Shown one piece after another: positions 56,305 through 64,000 of a DNA stretch of 64,000 nucleotides (position 1 is the first letter of the stretch; every line of letters starts with the position of its first letter). The stretch is taken from NCBI RefSeq assembly GCF_003940805.1, contig NZ_CP034328.1, forward strand, positions 3,844,001 to 3,908,000, read 5' to 3'. This DNA comes from Tabrizicola piscis (GTDB taxonomy: Bacteria > Pseudomonadota > Alphaproteobacteria > Rhodobacterales > Rhodobacteraceae). Both the position numbers and the translations under genes were made by a program. Below the pieces are notes generated by a model that was not told where the DNA came from, did not search any database, and saw nothing but the letters and a program-made list of their open reading frames with translations.

Positions 56305-56322
56305 TGTAAACCTTTGCGAACA
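56305..56322. promoter_or_regulatory. PpsR/CrtJ box 1, crtD-crtE gap
   Basis: TGTAAACCTTTGCGAACA lies 28 bases upstream of crtD. It is separated from box 2 by 6 bases, so both could be bound side by side. Confidence 0.78.
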
Positions 56323-56328
56323 CCCGAC

Positions 56329-56346
56329 TGTAAGTTTTAGTTTACA
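56329..56346. promoter_or_regulatory. PpsR/CrtJ box 2, crtD-crtE gap
   Basis: TGTAAGTTTTAGTTTACA is a strongly A+T-rich palindrome 84 bases before crtE. The paired arrangement suggests joint control of divergent crtDC and crtEF. Confidence 0.82.
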
Positions 56347-56430
56347 TCATGCCGCGCTGGTGCAAGACTTGGGCCATGGTGCCGTGTTTGGCCCGCTGGC
56401 CCACGGTTCCGGCCCTGTTCGAGGTGCACG

Positions 56431-57333
56431 ATGCAGCTATCTGTCCGAATCGAGGCGGCAGTCACCGAAGCCATTCAGCTGGCCAGCGGCGGCTTTGCGG
56501 GGTCTGAGCGGGTGCCGCAGCGGCTGGCGGCCGCGCTGGACCATGCCACGATGTCGGGCGGTGCCCGGATCCGGCCCACGATCCTGCTGTCGGTGGCGAA
56601 GGCCTGCGGCGATGACCGTCCGGCCCTGTCAGATGCGGCGGCGGCGGCGCTGGAGCTGATCCATTGCGCGAGCCTTGTGCATGACGACCTGCCCGCGTTC
56701 GACAATGCCGATACCCGGCGGGGCCGCCCATCCGTCCACCGCGCGCATGGTGAGCCTTTGGCGATTCTGGCGGGTGACAGTCTGATTGTCCTTGGGTTCG
56801 AAGTGCTGGCGCGGGCGGCGGGGGATCAACCCTTGCGCGCGTTGCGTCTGGTGCAGGCTTTGGCGCAGCGCACCGGGATGCCGGGCGGTATCTGCGCCGG
56901 GCAGGGTTGGGAATCCGAAGCTCAGGTCAATCTGTCGGCCTATCATCAGGCCAAGACGGGGGCCTTGTTCATTGCCGCCACCCAGATGGGGGCCATCGCG
57001 GCGGGGCAGGAGCCGGAGCAGTGGGAAGAGCTTGGCGCGCGGATCGGTGAGGCGTTTCAGGTGGCCGATGACCTGAAGGACGCGCTTTTGACGGCGGATG
57101 AGATTGGCAAGCCCGCCGGGCAGGATGCCGCGCTTGGCCGCCCGAATGCCGTGCATCTGATGGGGGTTTCGGGCGCGGTGCGGCATTTGAAGGATATTCT
57201 GGGGGGGGCGATAGCCTCGATCCCGTCCTGCCCGGGTGAGGCGCAGCTGGCCGGCATGGTCCGGGCCTATGCCGAGCGGATGACCCCGGTCGATCTTGGG
57301 GCGCAGCGGGCGCGGGCGACGGGCGCGAAATGA
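56431..57333 (+). CDS. crtE: Geranylgeranyl diphosphate synthase
   Basis: The 300-aa prenyl transferase has the first aspartate motif [20 protein letters not shown] (near residue 85) and the second motif [12 protein letters not shown] (near residue 208). It supplies geranylgeranyl diphosphate to carotenoids and to the bacteriochlorophyll tail. GAGG lies 6 bases before the ATG. The stop overlaps crtF (ATGA). Confidence 0.94.
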   Translation: MQLSVRIEAAVTEAIQLASGGFAGSERVPQRLAAALDHATMSGGARIRPTILLSVAKACGDDRPALSDAAAAALELIHCASLVHDDLPAFDNADTRRGRPSVHRAHGEPLAILAGDSLIVLGFEVLARAAGDQPLRALRLVQALAQRTGMPGGICAGQGWESEAQVNLSAYHQAKTGALFIAATQMGAIAAGQEPEQWEELGARIGEAFQVADDLKDALLTADEIGKPAGQDAALGRPNAVHLMGVSGAVRHLKDILGGAIASIPSCPGEAQLAGMVRAYAERMTPVDLGAQRARATGAK

Positions 57334-58472
57334 CCGAGACGGGCCTTGGCTCTGGGGTTCCGCGTTCGGTCGCGGGGCCGGGCTGGGCTGCGAAACTGGC
57401 GCTGCAACCCTGGTTCCACCGCTTTTGTTCCCGCGTTCCGGGCCTGCGCGGCATTGCGCGGGCCGAGGGTGAGGCGCTGTTCGAGGTTGTGTCGGGGTTT
57501 GTCCGCAGCCAGTGCCTGCTGGCGCTGGTGGAGTTGCGGGTGTTGCACCGGCTGGCTGAGGCGCCGGAAACCACGGCGCGGCTTGCGGCGCTGAGCGCGG
57601 TTCCGGTCGATCGGATGGCCGTGCTTTGCCAAGCCGGGGCGGCGCTGAAGCTGATGCGCCGGAAGGGTGACATTTGGCGGCTGACCCCGCGCGGGGCGGC
57701 GTTCCTGACCGTGCCGGGGCTTGAGGCGATGGTGCGCCATCACCCGGTGCTTTACCGCGATCTTGCGGATCCCGCAGCATTTTTCCGCGGCAAGACCGAC
57801 CCGGAGCTGGCCGGGTTCTGGCCCTATGTCTTTGGCGCGGGCGGGGCGGCTGATCCCGACCTTGCCGCGCGCTATTCGGATCTGATGGCCGACAGCCAAG
57901 GATTGGTGGCCGAAGATACGCTGCGGCTCGTGGATTTCCGGGGCATCACGCATCTGATGGATGTGGGCGGCGGCACCGGGGCCTTTCTGGCGGCGGTCGG
58001 GAAAGCCCATCCCCAGCTGACGCGCACCCTGTTTGATCTGCCCGCCGTTGTGGCTGGGGCGCGGGCGCGGCTTGGGGCTGATGTCACGATCATCCCGGGC
58101 AGCTTTCGCGACGATGACCTGCCGCTTGGGGCCGATGCGATCAGCCTGATCCGGGTGCTTTACGACCATGCCGATGCCACGGTGACCGCACTTCTGGCCA
58201 ATGTCCGGCAGGCGCTACCCCCGGGGGGGCGGCTGATCATCTCGGAGCCGATGTCTGGCGGGGCGCGGCCTGATCCGGCGACGGATGTGTACTTTACAGT
58301 TTACACCCTTGCGATGCAGACGGGCCGCACCCGATCAGAGGCCGAAATCGCCGGACTGCTGCAAAAGGCGGGCTTTGATGCGATTACCCCGGCAAAAAGC
58401 CTGCGGCCCTTCGTGACGACGGCCCTTTCTGCCATGACCCCTGCAGAATCCCTCTCGAAACTGTCTAATTAA
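57330..58472 (+). CDS. crtF: Hydroxyneurosporene O-methyltransferase
   Basis: The 380-aa SAM-dependent O-methyltransferase has an N-terminal helical dimerisation part and the SAM loop [20 protein letters not shown] near residue 210, then [10 protein letters not shown]. It makes the 1-methoxy group of spheroidene. A TGT-N12-ACA motif lies inside its coding sequence at 58288-58305. The start overlaps crtE. Confidence 0.93.
   Translation: MTETGLGSGVPRSVAGPGWAAKLALQPWFHRFCSRVPGLRGIARAEGEALFEVVSGFVRSQCLLALVELRVLHRLAEAPETTARLAALSAVPVDRMAVLCQAGAALKLMRRKGDIWRLTPRGAAFLTVPGLEAMVRHHPVLYRDLADPAAFFRGKTDPELAGFWPYVFGAGGAADPDLAARYSDLMADSQGLVAEDTLRLVDFRGITHLMDVGGGTGAFLAAVGKAHPQLTRTLFDLPAVVAGARARLGADVTIIPGSFRDDDLPLGADAISLIRVLYDHADATVTALLANVRQALPPGGRLIISEPMSGGARPDPATDVYFTVYTLAMQTGRTRSEAEIAGLLQKAGFDAITPAKSLRPFVTTALSAMTPAESLSKLSN
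58288..58305. promoter_or_regulatory. PpsR-like box inside crtF
   Basis: TGTACTTTACAGTTTACA is an exact TGT-N12-ACA palindrome within the crtF coding sequence (codons for YFTVYT). It lies about 155-170 bases upstream of the bchC boxes. It could extend repressor binding or be fortuitous. Confidence 0.5.
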
Positions 58473-58479
58473 ATTGACA
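58462..58479. promoter_or_regulatory. PpsR/CrtJ box 1 upstream of bchC
   Basis: TGTCTAATTAAATTGACA overlaps the last codons of crtF. Exactly 8 bases separate it from box 2, the spacing known for cooperative CrtJ binding at bchC in R. capsulatus. Confidence 0.85.
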
Positions 58480-58487
58480 GTCACGAT

Positions 58488-58505
58488 TGTAAGGCTAAAC
58501 TTACA
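58488..58505. promoter_or_regulatory. PpsR/CrtJ box 2 upstream of bchC
   Basis: TGTAAGGCTAAACTTACA lies 56 bases before the bchC GTG start. With box 1 it probably controls bchCXYZ-puf transcription. Confidence 0.85.
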
Positions 58506-58561
58506 ACAAGGGCGCCGATGAACCGAAGGGTTCGGGTGCTGTGCCCAGGGGGATCGAAACA

Positions 58562-59506
58562 GTGCAGACGACGGCAGTAATCCTGCAAGGCGCACGGGAA
58601 CTGGGGTTGGAGTCCCTTGGACTGGTTGCGCCCGGGTCGGAAGACCTGGTTGTCGAGGTTCGGCACTCGGGCATCTCCACCGGGACGGAAAAACTGTTCT
58701 GGTCCGGCACGATGCCACCCTTTCCCGGCATGGGGTATCCGTTGGTTCCCGGCTATGAAGCCGCGGGCGAAGTAGTTGAAGCGGGTGCCGATACGGGGTT
58801 CCGGGTTGGCGAAACAGTGTTCGTGCCCGGTGCCAACTGCTTTACCGGCAACGTGAAGGGCCTGTTCGGCGGTGCTTCGCGGCATCTGGTCACCAAAGCC
58901 TCGCGGGTTGCGCGGATTGATGGGGGCATGGGGGCCGAGGGCGCGCTCTTGGCGCTTGCCGCGACGGCCCGTCATGCGCTGGCCGGGTTCAACACCGCTT
59001 TGCCGGATCTGATCGTGGGCCACGGCACGCTGGGCCGACTGCTGGCCCGGCTGACCCTGGCTGCTGGTGCGCCTGCGCCGACGGTCTGGGAAACCAATCC
59101 CGACCGCCGCGATGGCGCTGTCGGCTATCAAGTCATCGCGCCGGAAGACGACCCGCGCCGCAACTATCGGGCCATCTATGATGCAAGCGGGGCCAAGGGC
59201 CTGCTGGATCAGCTGGTGATGCGCCTGCAAAAGGGTGGCGAGATTGTTCTGGCCGGGTTCTACACTGAACCCGTCGCCTTCGCCTTCCCGCCCGCCTTCA
59301 TGAAAGAGGCGCGCATCCGCATCGCTGCGGAATGGGCCGCTGAAGACCTGACAGCCACCCGGTCGCTGATCGAAAGCGGCGCGCTGTCACTGTCCAACCT
59401 GATTACGCACCGCCGCCCGGCCGCCGAGGCGCGGGAGGCTTACGAAACGGCCTTCACCGATGCGGGCTGCCTGAAAATGATTCTCGACTGGAAGGGCCAC
59501 GCATGA
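58562..59506 (+). CDS. bchC: 3-hydroxyethyl bacteriochlorophyllide a dehydrogenase
   Basis: From the GTG at 58562 the product is 314 aa, starting [20 protein letters not shown] as in Rhodobacter BchC; AGGGGG precedes it. The zinc-type dehydrogenase fold shows [32 protein letters not shown] and a [12 protein letters not shown] nucleotide loop. It oxidises the 3-hydroxyethyl group to acetyl. An upstream GTG at 58541 adds 7 residues and is less likely. The stop overlaps bchX. Confidence 0.94.
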   Translation: MQTTAVILQGARELGLESLGLVAPGSEDLVVEVRHSGISTGTEKLFWSGTMPPFPGMGYPLVPGYEAAGEVVEAGADTGFRVGETVFVPGANCFTGNVKGLFGGASRHLVTKASRVARIDGGMGAEGALLALAATARHALAGFNTALPDLIVGHGTLGRLLARLTLAAGAPAPTVWETNPDRRDGAVGYQVIAPEDDPRRNYRAIYDASGAKGLLDQLVMRLQKGGEIVLAGFYTEPVAFAFPPAFMKEARIRIAAEWAAEDLTATRSLIESGALSLSNLITHRRPAAEAREAYETAFTDAGCLKMILDWKGHA

Positions 59507-60504
59507 ACGACGTTCCGAACCTGAAGACCTTCGACGCCCGTCTGCGCGAAGAGGCCCATGAAGAGCCAACGCTGGAAATCCCGCAGGATCCGCCGTCGAA
59601 GAAAACCCAGATCATCGCGATCTATGGCAAGGGCGGGATCGGGAAATCCTTCACGCTGGCCAACCTTTCCCACATGATGGCCGAGATGGGCAAGCGCGTG
59701 CTCCTCATCGGCTGTGACCCGAAATCTGACACGACCTCGCTGCTGTTCGGTGGCAAGGCTTGCCCCACGATCATCGAAACCTCGACCCGCAAGAAGCTTG
59801 CCGGGGAGGAGGTGAAGATCGGCGATGTCTGCTTCAAGCGCGGCGGCGTCTTCGCGATGGAGCTTGGCGGGCCGGAAGTTGGCCGGGGCTGCGGCGGGCG
59901 CGGGATCATCCATGGCTTTGAGCTTCTGGAAAAGCTTGGGTTTCATGACTGGGACTTCGACTATGTGCTGCTCGACTTCCTGGGCGACGTCGTCTGCGGC
60001 GGGTTCGGTCTGCCGATCGCCCGCGACATGGCGCAGAAGGTGATCCTGGTTGCCTCGAACGACCTGCAGTCGCTGTATGTGGCCAACAACGTCTGCTCGG
60101 CGGTGGAATACTTCCGCAAACTGGGTGGCAATGTCGGCATCGCGGGGCTTGTGATCAACAAGGATGACGGCACGGGCGAGGCTGCGGCCTTCGCCGAGGT
60201 TGTCGGCATCCCGGTACTGGCCGCGATCCCGCAGGATGACGACCTGCGGAAGAAATCGGCGAATTATCAGATCGTTGGCAGCTACGAGTCGCAGTGGGGC
60301 CCGATGTTTGAACAGCTTGGCATCGCCGTGGCCGAAGCGCCGCCGGTCAAGCCGAAGCCGCTGACGCAGGACGGTCTGCTGAGCCTGTTCAGTGCCGAGG
60401 CGACGGGGGCCGATTTCGTCCTGACCCCGGCAACGGACGCGGACATGCGTGGCAAGAACGCCCTCGTGAAGCCCTCGCTGGAAGTGGTGTATGACAATGT
60501 GTGA
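59503..60504 (+). CDS. bchX: Chlorophyllide reductase, ATP-binding subunit X
   Basis: The 333-aa NifH-like protein has the P-loop [15 protein letters not shown] near residue 46, and cluster cysteines in GRGCGGRGI and [12 protein letters not shown]. As a dimer it drives BchY-BchZ reduction of chlorophyllide a to a bacteriochlorin. The longer N-terminus ([19 protein letters not shown]) is typical of BchX rather than BchL. Its last 8 bases overlap a 24-codon frame leading to bchY. Confidence 0.96.
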   Translation: MNDVPNLKTFDARLREEAHEEPTLEIPQDPPSKKTQIIAIYGKGGIGKSFTLANLSHMMAEMGKRVLLIGCDPKSDTTSLLFGGKACPTIIETSTRKKLAGEEVKIGDVCFKRGGVFAMELGGPEVGRGCGGRGIIHGFELLEKLGFHDWDFDYVLLDFLGDVVCGGFGLPIARDMAQKVILVASNDLQSLYVANNVCSAVEYFRKLGGNVGIAGLVINKDDGTGEAAAFAEVVGIPVLAAIPQDDDLRKKSANYQIVGSYESQWGPMFEQLGIAVAEAPPVKPKPLTQDGLLSLFSAEATGADFVLTPATDADMRGKNALVKPSLEVVYDNV

Positions 60505-60571
60505 TCTGGACGCCCTTGCCGCCCTTGAAGCCGCGCTGAAGGCTTTGGAAGCCCGGAAGGCCGGCAAATGA
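60497..60571 (+). CDS. Possible 24-aa linker peptide between bchX and bchY
   Basis: An ATG inside the last codons of bchX opens a 24-codon frame ([20 protein letters not shown] followed by four residues) that ends exactly on the bchY start (AAATGA). The peptide is a predicted amphipathic helix of Ala, Leu, Glu and Lys. No other explanation for the 63-base gap is visible. It may be a coupling leader that lets ribosomes pass from bchX to bchY. Too short for firm calling. Confidence 0.45.
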   Translation: MCDLDALAALEAALKALEARKAGK

Positions 60572-62109
60572 CCGAAGGCCTTCGCCATATCGTCGCGGCC
60601 CCGGGGGGCGACAGCCTGCCCGCCGCGCCGACGGATGGCATGGGATGTCATGCCGGGGCGACCAAGATGGAAGCGGCTGCGCGGGCGGCGGGGAACTCTG
60701 AACTCCTCGACGGATTTGCGAAGGATTACCCGCAAGGCCCGCATGACAAACCACAATCCATGTGCCCGGCCTTTGGCTCGCTGCGTGTCGGCCTGCGGAT
60801 GCGGCGGGTGGCGACGGTTCTTTCGGGATCGGCCTGCTGCGTCTATGGCCTGACCTTCGTTTCGCATTTTTACGGGGCCCGCCGGTCTGTGGGTTATGTG
60901 CCCTTCAACTCGGAAAGCCTGGTGACCGGCAAGCTGTTCGAGGACATTCGCGACGCCGTGCATGAGCTGGCCGACCCGGACCGCTATGATGCGGTGGTGG
61001 TGACGAACCTTTGCGTGCCAACGGCTTCTGGCGTGCCGTTGAAGTTGCTGCCAAGCGAGATCAACGGCGTGCGCATCGTCGGGATCGACGTGCCGGGGTT
61101 CGGTGTGCCGACCCATGCCGAGGCCAAGGACGTGCTGGCCGGTGCGATGCTGAAATACGCCCGCGCCGAGATTGAGGCTGGCCCGGTCCAGGCGCCCGAG
61201 CGTGGGCGGTCAGACCGTCCCGCCGTGGCCCTGCTGGGCGAGATGTTCCCCGCCGACCCGATGATGATCGGCGCGATGCTGGCCCCCATGGGTCTGGCGG
61301 CCGGTCCAGTGGTTCCCTGCCGTGAGTGGCGGGAGCTTTATGCGGCGCTGGATTGCGGTGTCGTCGCGGCGATCCACCCGTTCTACACCGCCTCCATCCG
61401 CGAGTTTCAGGCGGCTGGGCGTGCGGTGGTGGGCAGTGCCCCCGTTGGGTATGACGGCACGATGGGCTGGTTGAAGGCCATCGGCGAAGCCTATGGGATT
61501 GATGCGGAAAAGGTGGCTGCAGCGCAGAACGCCTTTGGCCCGGCGATCAAGGCGGCACTGGCGGCGACGCCGATCAAGGGCCGGATCACGCTGAGCGGGT
61601 ATGAGGGGTCAGAACTTCTGGTCGCACGCCTGCTGATCGAAAGCGGCGCGGATGTGCCTTATGTGGGCACCGCCTGTGCGCGCAACGAATGGTCGGCGGC
61701 GGATCGTGACTGGCTGGAGGCCAAGGGCGTCGCAATCAAGTTCCGCGCGAGCCTTGAGGATGATCTTGCGGCGATGGAGGGCTTCAAGCCTGACCTTGCC
61801 ATCGGGACAACGCCGCTGGTGCAGAAGGCAAAAGCCCTAGCTATTCCATCGCTTTACTTCACGAACCTCATCTCTGCCCGGCCCCTGATGGGGCCTGCGG
61901 GCGCGGGGTCGCTGGCGCAGGTGGTGAATGCCGCCATCGCGGGCAAGACCCGGATGGAAGGGATGAAGGAGTTCTTTGAGGGCGTCGGCACTGGCGATAC
62001 GGCGGGCATCTGGGAAGGCGCGCCGAACCTGCGGCCAGATTATCGCGCGCTGCATCAGAAGAAGCTCGACAAGGCCGCGAAAGCCGCCAAGGCCGAGGAG
62101 ATGATCTGA
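60568..62109 (+). CDS. bchY: Chlorophyllide reductase subunit Y
   Basis: The 513-aa NifD/K-like protein has CHAG near residue 30, [40 protein letters not shown] and [20 protein letters not shown], with cysteines for the [4Fe-4S] cluster. With BchZ it forms the catalytic component of chlorophyllide a reductase. The stop overlaps the bchZ start (TGATG). Confidence 0.95.
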   Translation: MTEGLRHIVAAPGGDSLPAAPTDGMGCHAGATKMEAAARAAGNSELLDGFAKDYPQGPHDKPQSMCPAFGSLRVGLRMRRVATVLSGSACCVYGLTFVSHFYGARRSVGYVPFNSESLVTGKLFEDIRDAVHELADPDRYDAVVVTNLCVPTASGVPLKLLPSEINGVRIVGIDVPGFGVPTHAEAKDVLAGAMLKYARAEIEAGPVQAPERGRSDRPAVALLGEMFPADPMMIGAMLAPMGLAAGPVVPCREWRELYAALDCGVVAAIHPFYTASIREFQAAGRAVVGSAPVGYDGTMGWLKAIGEAYGIDAEKVAAAQNAFGPAIKAALAATPIKGRITLSGYEGSELLVARLLIESGADVPYVGTACARNEWSAADRDWLEAKGVAIKFRASLEDDLAAMEGFKPDLAIGTTPLVQKAKALAIPSLYFTNLISARPLMGPAGAGSLAQVVNAAIAGKTRMEGMKEFFEGVGTGDTAGIWEGAPNLRPDYRALHQKKLDKAAKAAKAEEMI

Positions 62110-63596
62110 TGCTGATCCAGGATCATGACCGGGCAGGCGGCTACTGGGGGGCGATCTATGCCTTCTGTGCCGTGAAGGGCCTGCAGGTTGTCATCGACGG
62201 GCCAGTGGGTTGTGAAAACCTGCCAGTGACCAGCGTGTTGCACTACACCGATGCGCTGCCGCCGCATGAACTGCCGATTGTCGTGACGGGGCTTGGCGAG
62301 GATGAGATGACCTCGGGCACCGAAGCGTCGATGGCGCGGGCCTGGAAGACTTTGGACCCAGCCCTTCCCGCCGTCGTCGTGACCGGGTCGATTGCCGAGA
62401 TGATCGGTGGCGGGGTCACCCCGCAGGGCACCAACATCCAGCGGTTTCTGCCGCGCACGATTGACGAAGACCAGTGGCAGTGTGCGGACCGCGCGATGAC
62501 CTGGATCTTCACCGAATTCGGGATGACCAAAGGCCGGATGCCGCCGGAAAAGCCGCGTGAGCCGCAGGACAAGCCGCGCGTCAATATTCTGGGGCCGATG
62601 TACGGCACCTTCAACATGGCGTCCGACCTGCATGAGATCCGCCGTCTGGTCGAAGGGATCGGGGCCGAGATCAACATGGTGATGCCGCTTGGCGCCCATT
62701 TGGCTGAGATGCGGAATCTGGTGAATGCAGATGCCAACGTGGTGATGTACCGCGAGTTTGGCCGGGGTCTGGCCGAATGTCTGGGCAAGCCGTATCTGCA
62801 AGCGCCGATTGGCCTTGAATCGACGACCAAGTTCCTGCGCCAGTTGGGCGAGATGCTGGGTCTGGACCCGGAGCCGTTCATCGCCAAGGAAAAACATTCG
62901 ACGCTGAAGCCCCTGTGGGACCTGTGGCGTTCGGTGACGCAGGATTTCTTCGCGACCGCCAGCTTCGCCATTGTCGCGAATGAGACCTATACCCGCGGTA
63001 TCCGCAACTATCTGGAAACCGACCTTGGCCTGCCTTGTGCACTGGCTGTCGCTCGGGTGGCCGGGACCAAGACGAACAACGAAGCCGTGCGCGCGGGTTT
63101 GCGCCAGCATCGGCCGCTGATCGTCATGGGGTCGATCAACGAAAAGATGTATCTGGCGGAACTGAAGGGCGGGCATGGCCCCGCGCCCAGTTTCATTCCG
63201 GCAAGTTTCCCTGGTGCTGCGATCCGCCGCGCCACGGGCACGCCTTTCATGGGCTACGCCGGCGCGGTCTATCTTTTGCAAGAGGTCTGCAACGGCCTCT
63301 TTGACGCGCTGTTCCACATCCTGCCCTTGGGCACCGAGATGGACAGCACGGCGGCAACCCCGACCACGCTGCGCCGCGACTTCCCCTGGGATGTCGATGC
63401 GCAGGCCGAGCTGGACCGGATCGTGTCCGAGCACCCCATCCTGACGCGGATTTCCGCGGCCCGGACCCTGCGCGATGCGGCGGAGAAATCCGCGCTCGAC
63501 CAAGGGGCCGAACGGGTGGTCTTCGAATTCGTCGCCGCCCTGAGCCCCACGCGCAGCGCAGCGGCCCAAAAGACAAACAAGGGAGAGGTCCAATGA
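62109..63596 (+). CDS. bchZ: Chlorophyllide reductase subunit Z
   Basis: The 495-aa protein starts [20 protein letters not shown] and has [20 protein letters not shown] with the cluster cysteine, [15 protein letters not shown], and a family C-terminus. It pairs with BchY. The puf promoter of Rhodobacter lies in the bchZ 3' region upstream of pufQ; I could not assign it here from motifs alone. The stop overlaps pufQ (ATGA). Confidence 0.96.
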   Translation: MLIQDHDRAGGYWGAIYAFCAVKGLQVVIDGPVGCENLPVTSVLHYTDALPPHELPIVVTGLGEDEMTSGTEASMARAWKTLDPALPAVVVTGSIAEMIGGGVTPQGTNIQRFLPRTIDEDQWQCADRAMTWIFTEFGMTKGRMPPEKPREPQDKPRVNILGPMYGTFNMASDLHEIRRLVEGIGAEINMVMPLGAHLAEMRNLVNADANVVMYREFGRGLAECLGKPYLQAPIGLESTTKFLRQLGEMLGLDPEPFIAKEKHSTLKPLWDLWRSVTQDFFATASFAIVANETYTRGIRNYLETDLGLPCALAVARVAGTKTNNEAVRAGLRQHRPLIVMGSINEKMYLAELKGGHGPAPSFIPASFPGAAIRRATGTPFMGYAGAVYLLQEVCNGLFDALFHILPLGTEMDSTAATPTTLRRDFPWDVDAQAELDRIVSEHPILTRISAARTLRDAAEKSALDQGAERVVFEFVAALSPTRSAAAQKTNKGEVQ

Positions 63597-63829
63597 GTGA
63601 TCACACTGCAGGCGGACACGATGACAGCCATGGCGCCAGCCACGGCCACCGCACGCCGCGGGCCGAATTCTATGTCTACTTTTCGCTGATCTTCATGGTG
63701 GCGATCCCGGTGGCAGCAATCGCCTGGGCCATCGCCCTGGTCCGCGACCGCCATCTGCCGGTGCATGGCCCCCTGGCCCGCGCCTGGCGGGAAGCCGGGG
63801 CGATCACCCCGGCGATCTTCCGGCCGTAA
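63593..63829 (+). CDS. pufQ: Cytochrome subunit-like bacteriochlorophyll regulator PufQ
   Basis: The 78-aa protein has a histidine-rich N-terminus ([19 protein letters not shown], residues 4-22) and one membrane helix (about residues 27-49). This is PufQ, which promotes bacteriochlorophyll synthesis by stimulating tetrapyrrole flow, in part through ferrochelatase. It is the first gene of the puf operon; pufB and pufA should follow just outside the window. The start overlaps bchZ. Confidence 0.94.
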   Translation: MSDHTAGGHDDSHGASHGHRTPRAEFYVYFSLIFMVAIPVAAIAWAIALVRDRHLPVHGPLARAWREAGAITPAIFRP

Positions 63830-64000
63830 GGCCGCCGAATTCCGCTTTCCGCCCCTTCGGGCGCGGGGAGTGCACTCTGCCGGACCCGGTACCCGGCAGC
63901 TCGATCCTCCGGTGGCATGTGCGCCCACGACCATCGGAATTGCCATTCACCGCAGCCTTTCGGGGGTGCGGAGAAACTCGGGAAGGCATGACGCCAACCC
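63830..64000 (+). other. pufQ-pufB gap, incomplete
   Basis: The window ends 171 bases after pufQ without reaching pufB. Two inverted repeats are seen: TGCCGG/CCGGCA around an ACCCGGT-containing loop near 63880-63900, and CCGCA/TGCGG near 63952-63971. Such structures are typical of the processed pufQ-pufB mRNA region. No gene is recognised here. Confidence 0.45.

Overview
The window is high-GC DNA from an alphaproteobacterium, almost certainly a phototrophic Rhodobacteraceae (relatives of Rhodobacter, Cereibacter, Tabrizicola, Gemmobacter). The evidence is a nearly complete photosynthesis gene cluster (PGC) in the Rhodobacter order, with spheroidene-type carotenoid genes (crtA, crtC, crtD, crtF), the aerR-ppsR regulator pair, a bacteriochlorophyll branch with the phytyl-type reductase bchP, and puh genes. 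No rRNA, tRNA, transposase or CRISPR array was recognised. The window starts inside a gene and ends just after pufQ, before pufBA.

Region 1 (1-12505) is an organosulfonate (taurine) module: the 3' end of taurine-pyruvate aminotransferase (tpa), tauR, xsc, a TauE/SafE-type exporter, ackA and soeABC. Together these would convert taurine to sulfoacetaldehyde, then to sulfite plus acetyl phosphate, then to acetate with ATP and to sulfate. An AT-richer gene for a TIR-like/deoxyribosyltransferase-like protein and a fatty acid desaturase gene sit between tpa and tauR. Three direct CTGGAC repeats just before tauR match the published TauR operator.

Region 2 (12518-20626) holds a phosphohexomutase and a urease operon (ureD-ureA-small membrane peptide-ureB-cyclase family protein-carboxymuconolactone decarboxylase family protein-ureC-ureE-ureF-ureG). 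A small coiled-coil gene lies antisense between ureC and ureE.

Region 3 (20861-37100, minus strand) contains cytochrome c2, hemA, puhE, acsF, a 98-aa PGC protein, puhC, puhB, puhA, lhaA, bchM, bchL, bchH, bchB, bchN and bchF. Most genes from bchF down to acsF are tightly spaced or overlapping, which fits a superoperon read from the bchF promoter.

Region 4 (37446-46013, plus strand) contains aerR, ppsR, bchE (with a one-base frameshift), bchJ, bchG, a PucC-like carrier, bchP and idi. Region 5 (46086-50541, minus) is crtA-bchI-bchD-bchO in transcription order. Region 6 has crtI-crtB-tspO (plus), crtD-crtC (minus), and crtE-crtF-bchC-bchX-bchY-bchZ-pufQ (plus).

Eleven exact TGT-N12-ACA palindromes (PpsR/CrtJ-type) were found. 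Ten are in PGC promoter gaps and one is inside crtF. An FNR-type palindrome precedes bchE. Dispersed repeats include paired TTCGAA-centred palindromes, two inverted 47-bp copies around bchH-bchB, and a GGTGTCCC stem-loop family at gene ends. The points most worth checking are the bchE frameshift, the aerR and crtC N-termini, the small unannotated genes, and the foreign-looking TIR-like gene splitting the taurine locus. I found no clearly new multi-gene system.
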